Shown here: positions 6,259 through 6,424 of the stretch, piece after piece
Layout of the letters: each line of letters opens with the position of its first letter
Position numbering within the stretch: position 1 is the first letter of the stretch
NCBI GenBank assembly: GCA_027293245.1
Contig: JAPUFZ010000069.1
Coordinates: 1 to 6,424, forward strand
Direction: 5' to 3'
DNA length: 6,424 bases
DNA from: Gammaproteobacteria bacterium
GTDB lineage: Bacteria > Pseudomonadota > Gammaproteobacteria > GCA-001735895
Program-made: the position numbers and the translations under genes
Notes under the pieces: generated by a model
What the model was told of the DNA's origin: nothing
The model's database searches: none
The model's input: the letters and a program-made list of their open reading frames with translations, nothing else

Positions 6259-6424
6259 ACATCTTATTGCAATGGTCGGGCTGAAAAACACATTTTATCG
6301 GTGGGTTTGTAATCCGTATTCTCGAAAGCTGCAGCCCCACGACTTATCACATACCTGAGTAATTTCACATAGTTACCTAACACCCACCAAGGTTGGCATT
6401 ACCCACTCAGATCCGGGCATAAAT

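Larger units (their letters stand above)
6089..6424. other. Non-coding region after the cyclase gene
   Basis: This stretch of 336 bases has no supported gene on either strand. It starts with the 10-bp palindrome GGAATATTCC (6091-6100), just after the cyclase stop codon. The T-rich stretch near 6187-6193 lacks a GC-rich stem, so no convincing rho-independent terminator is visible. The remainder holds short direct and inverted repeats, listed separately. The longest plus-strand ATG frame I noticed here (6272-6358) is only 28 codons and has no ribosome site. Confidence 0.6.

Noticed and set aside
6272..6358. Plus-strand 28-codon ATG frame in the terminal region
   Set aside because: It is very short, without a ribosome site or recognisable motif.

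Overview
The window looks like ordinary chromosomal sequence of a mid-GC proteobacterium, most likely a gammaproteobacterium. The tRNA gene encodes its own CCA end. There is an exact FNR/Anr-type palindrome, a periplasmic c-type cytochrome of the cytochrome c' kind, and a proteobacterial-style SAM/cyclase/ATPase/TPR protein. No taxonomic marker gene is present, so this assignment is an inference. I see no transposase, integrase, CRISPR array or phage gene.

Layout. Bases 1-107 are non-coding. A tRNA-Leu(UAA) lies on the minus strand at 108-194. Bases 195-543 hold no convincing gene but contain a cluster of nested inverted repeats (216-348) and a promoter region with a perfect FNR box (440-453) and a matching -10 (476-481). 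Four convincing protein genes follow, all on the plus strand: a secreted monoheme cytochrome c (544-1074), a dienelactone hydrolase family protein (1320-1988), a histidine phosphatase/phosphoglycerate mutase-like protein (2047-2592) and a 1120-residue multidomain class III nucleotidyl cyclase (2726-6088). A doubtful 63-codon frame lies between the first two. Bases 6089-6424 hold no convincing gene, only short repeats.

How they may work together. The cytochrome has its own ribosome site and an FNR-type promoter whose geometry fits activation under low oxygen. The hydrolase and phosphatase genes are 58 bases apart and could be co-transcribed. The cyclase gene has a separate candidate sigma-70 promoter (2647-2675). 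The cyclase joins a SAM interaction domain, a class IIIb-like cyclase domain, a STAND-type ATPase and a TPR-like sensor region, so it reads as a one-protein signal transducer. Its ligand and the pathway it controls cannot be read from this window. The other genes have no obvious mechanistic link to it.

The most notable points are the exact FNR box with class II spacing and the replacement of the usual base-recognising lysine by arginine in the cyclase active site.
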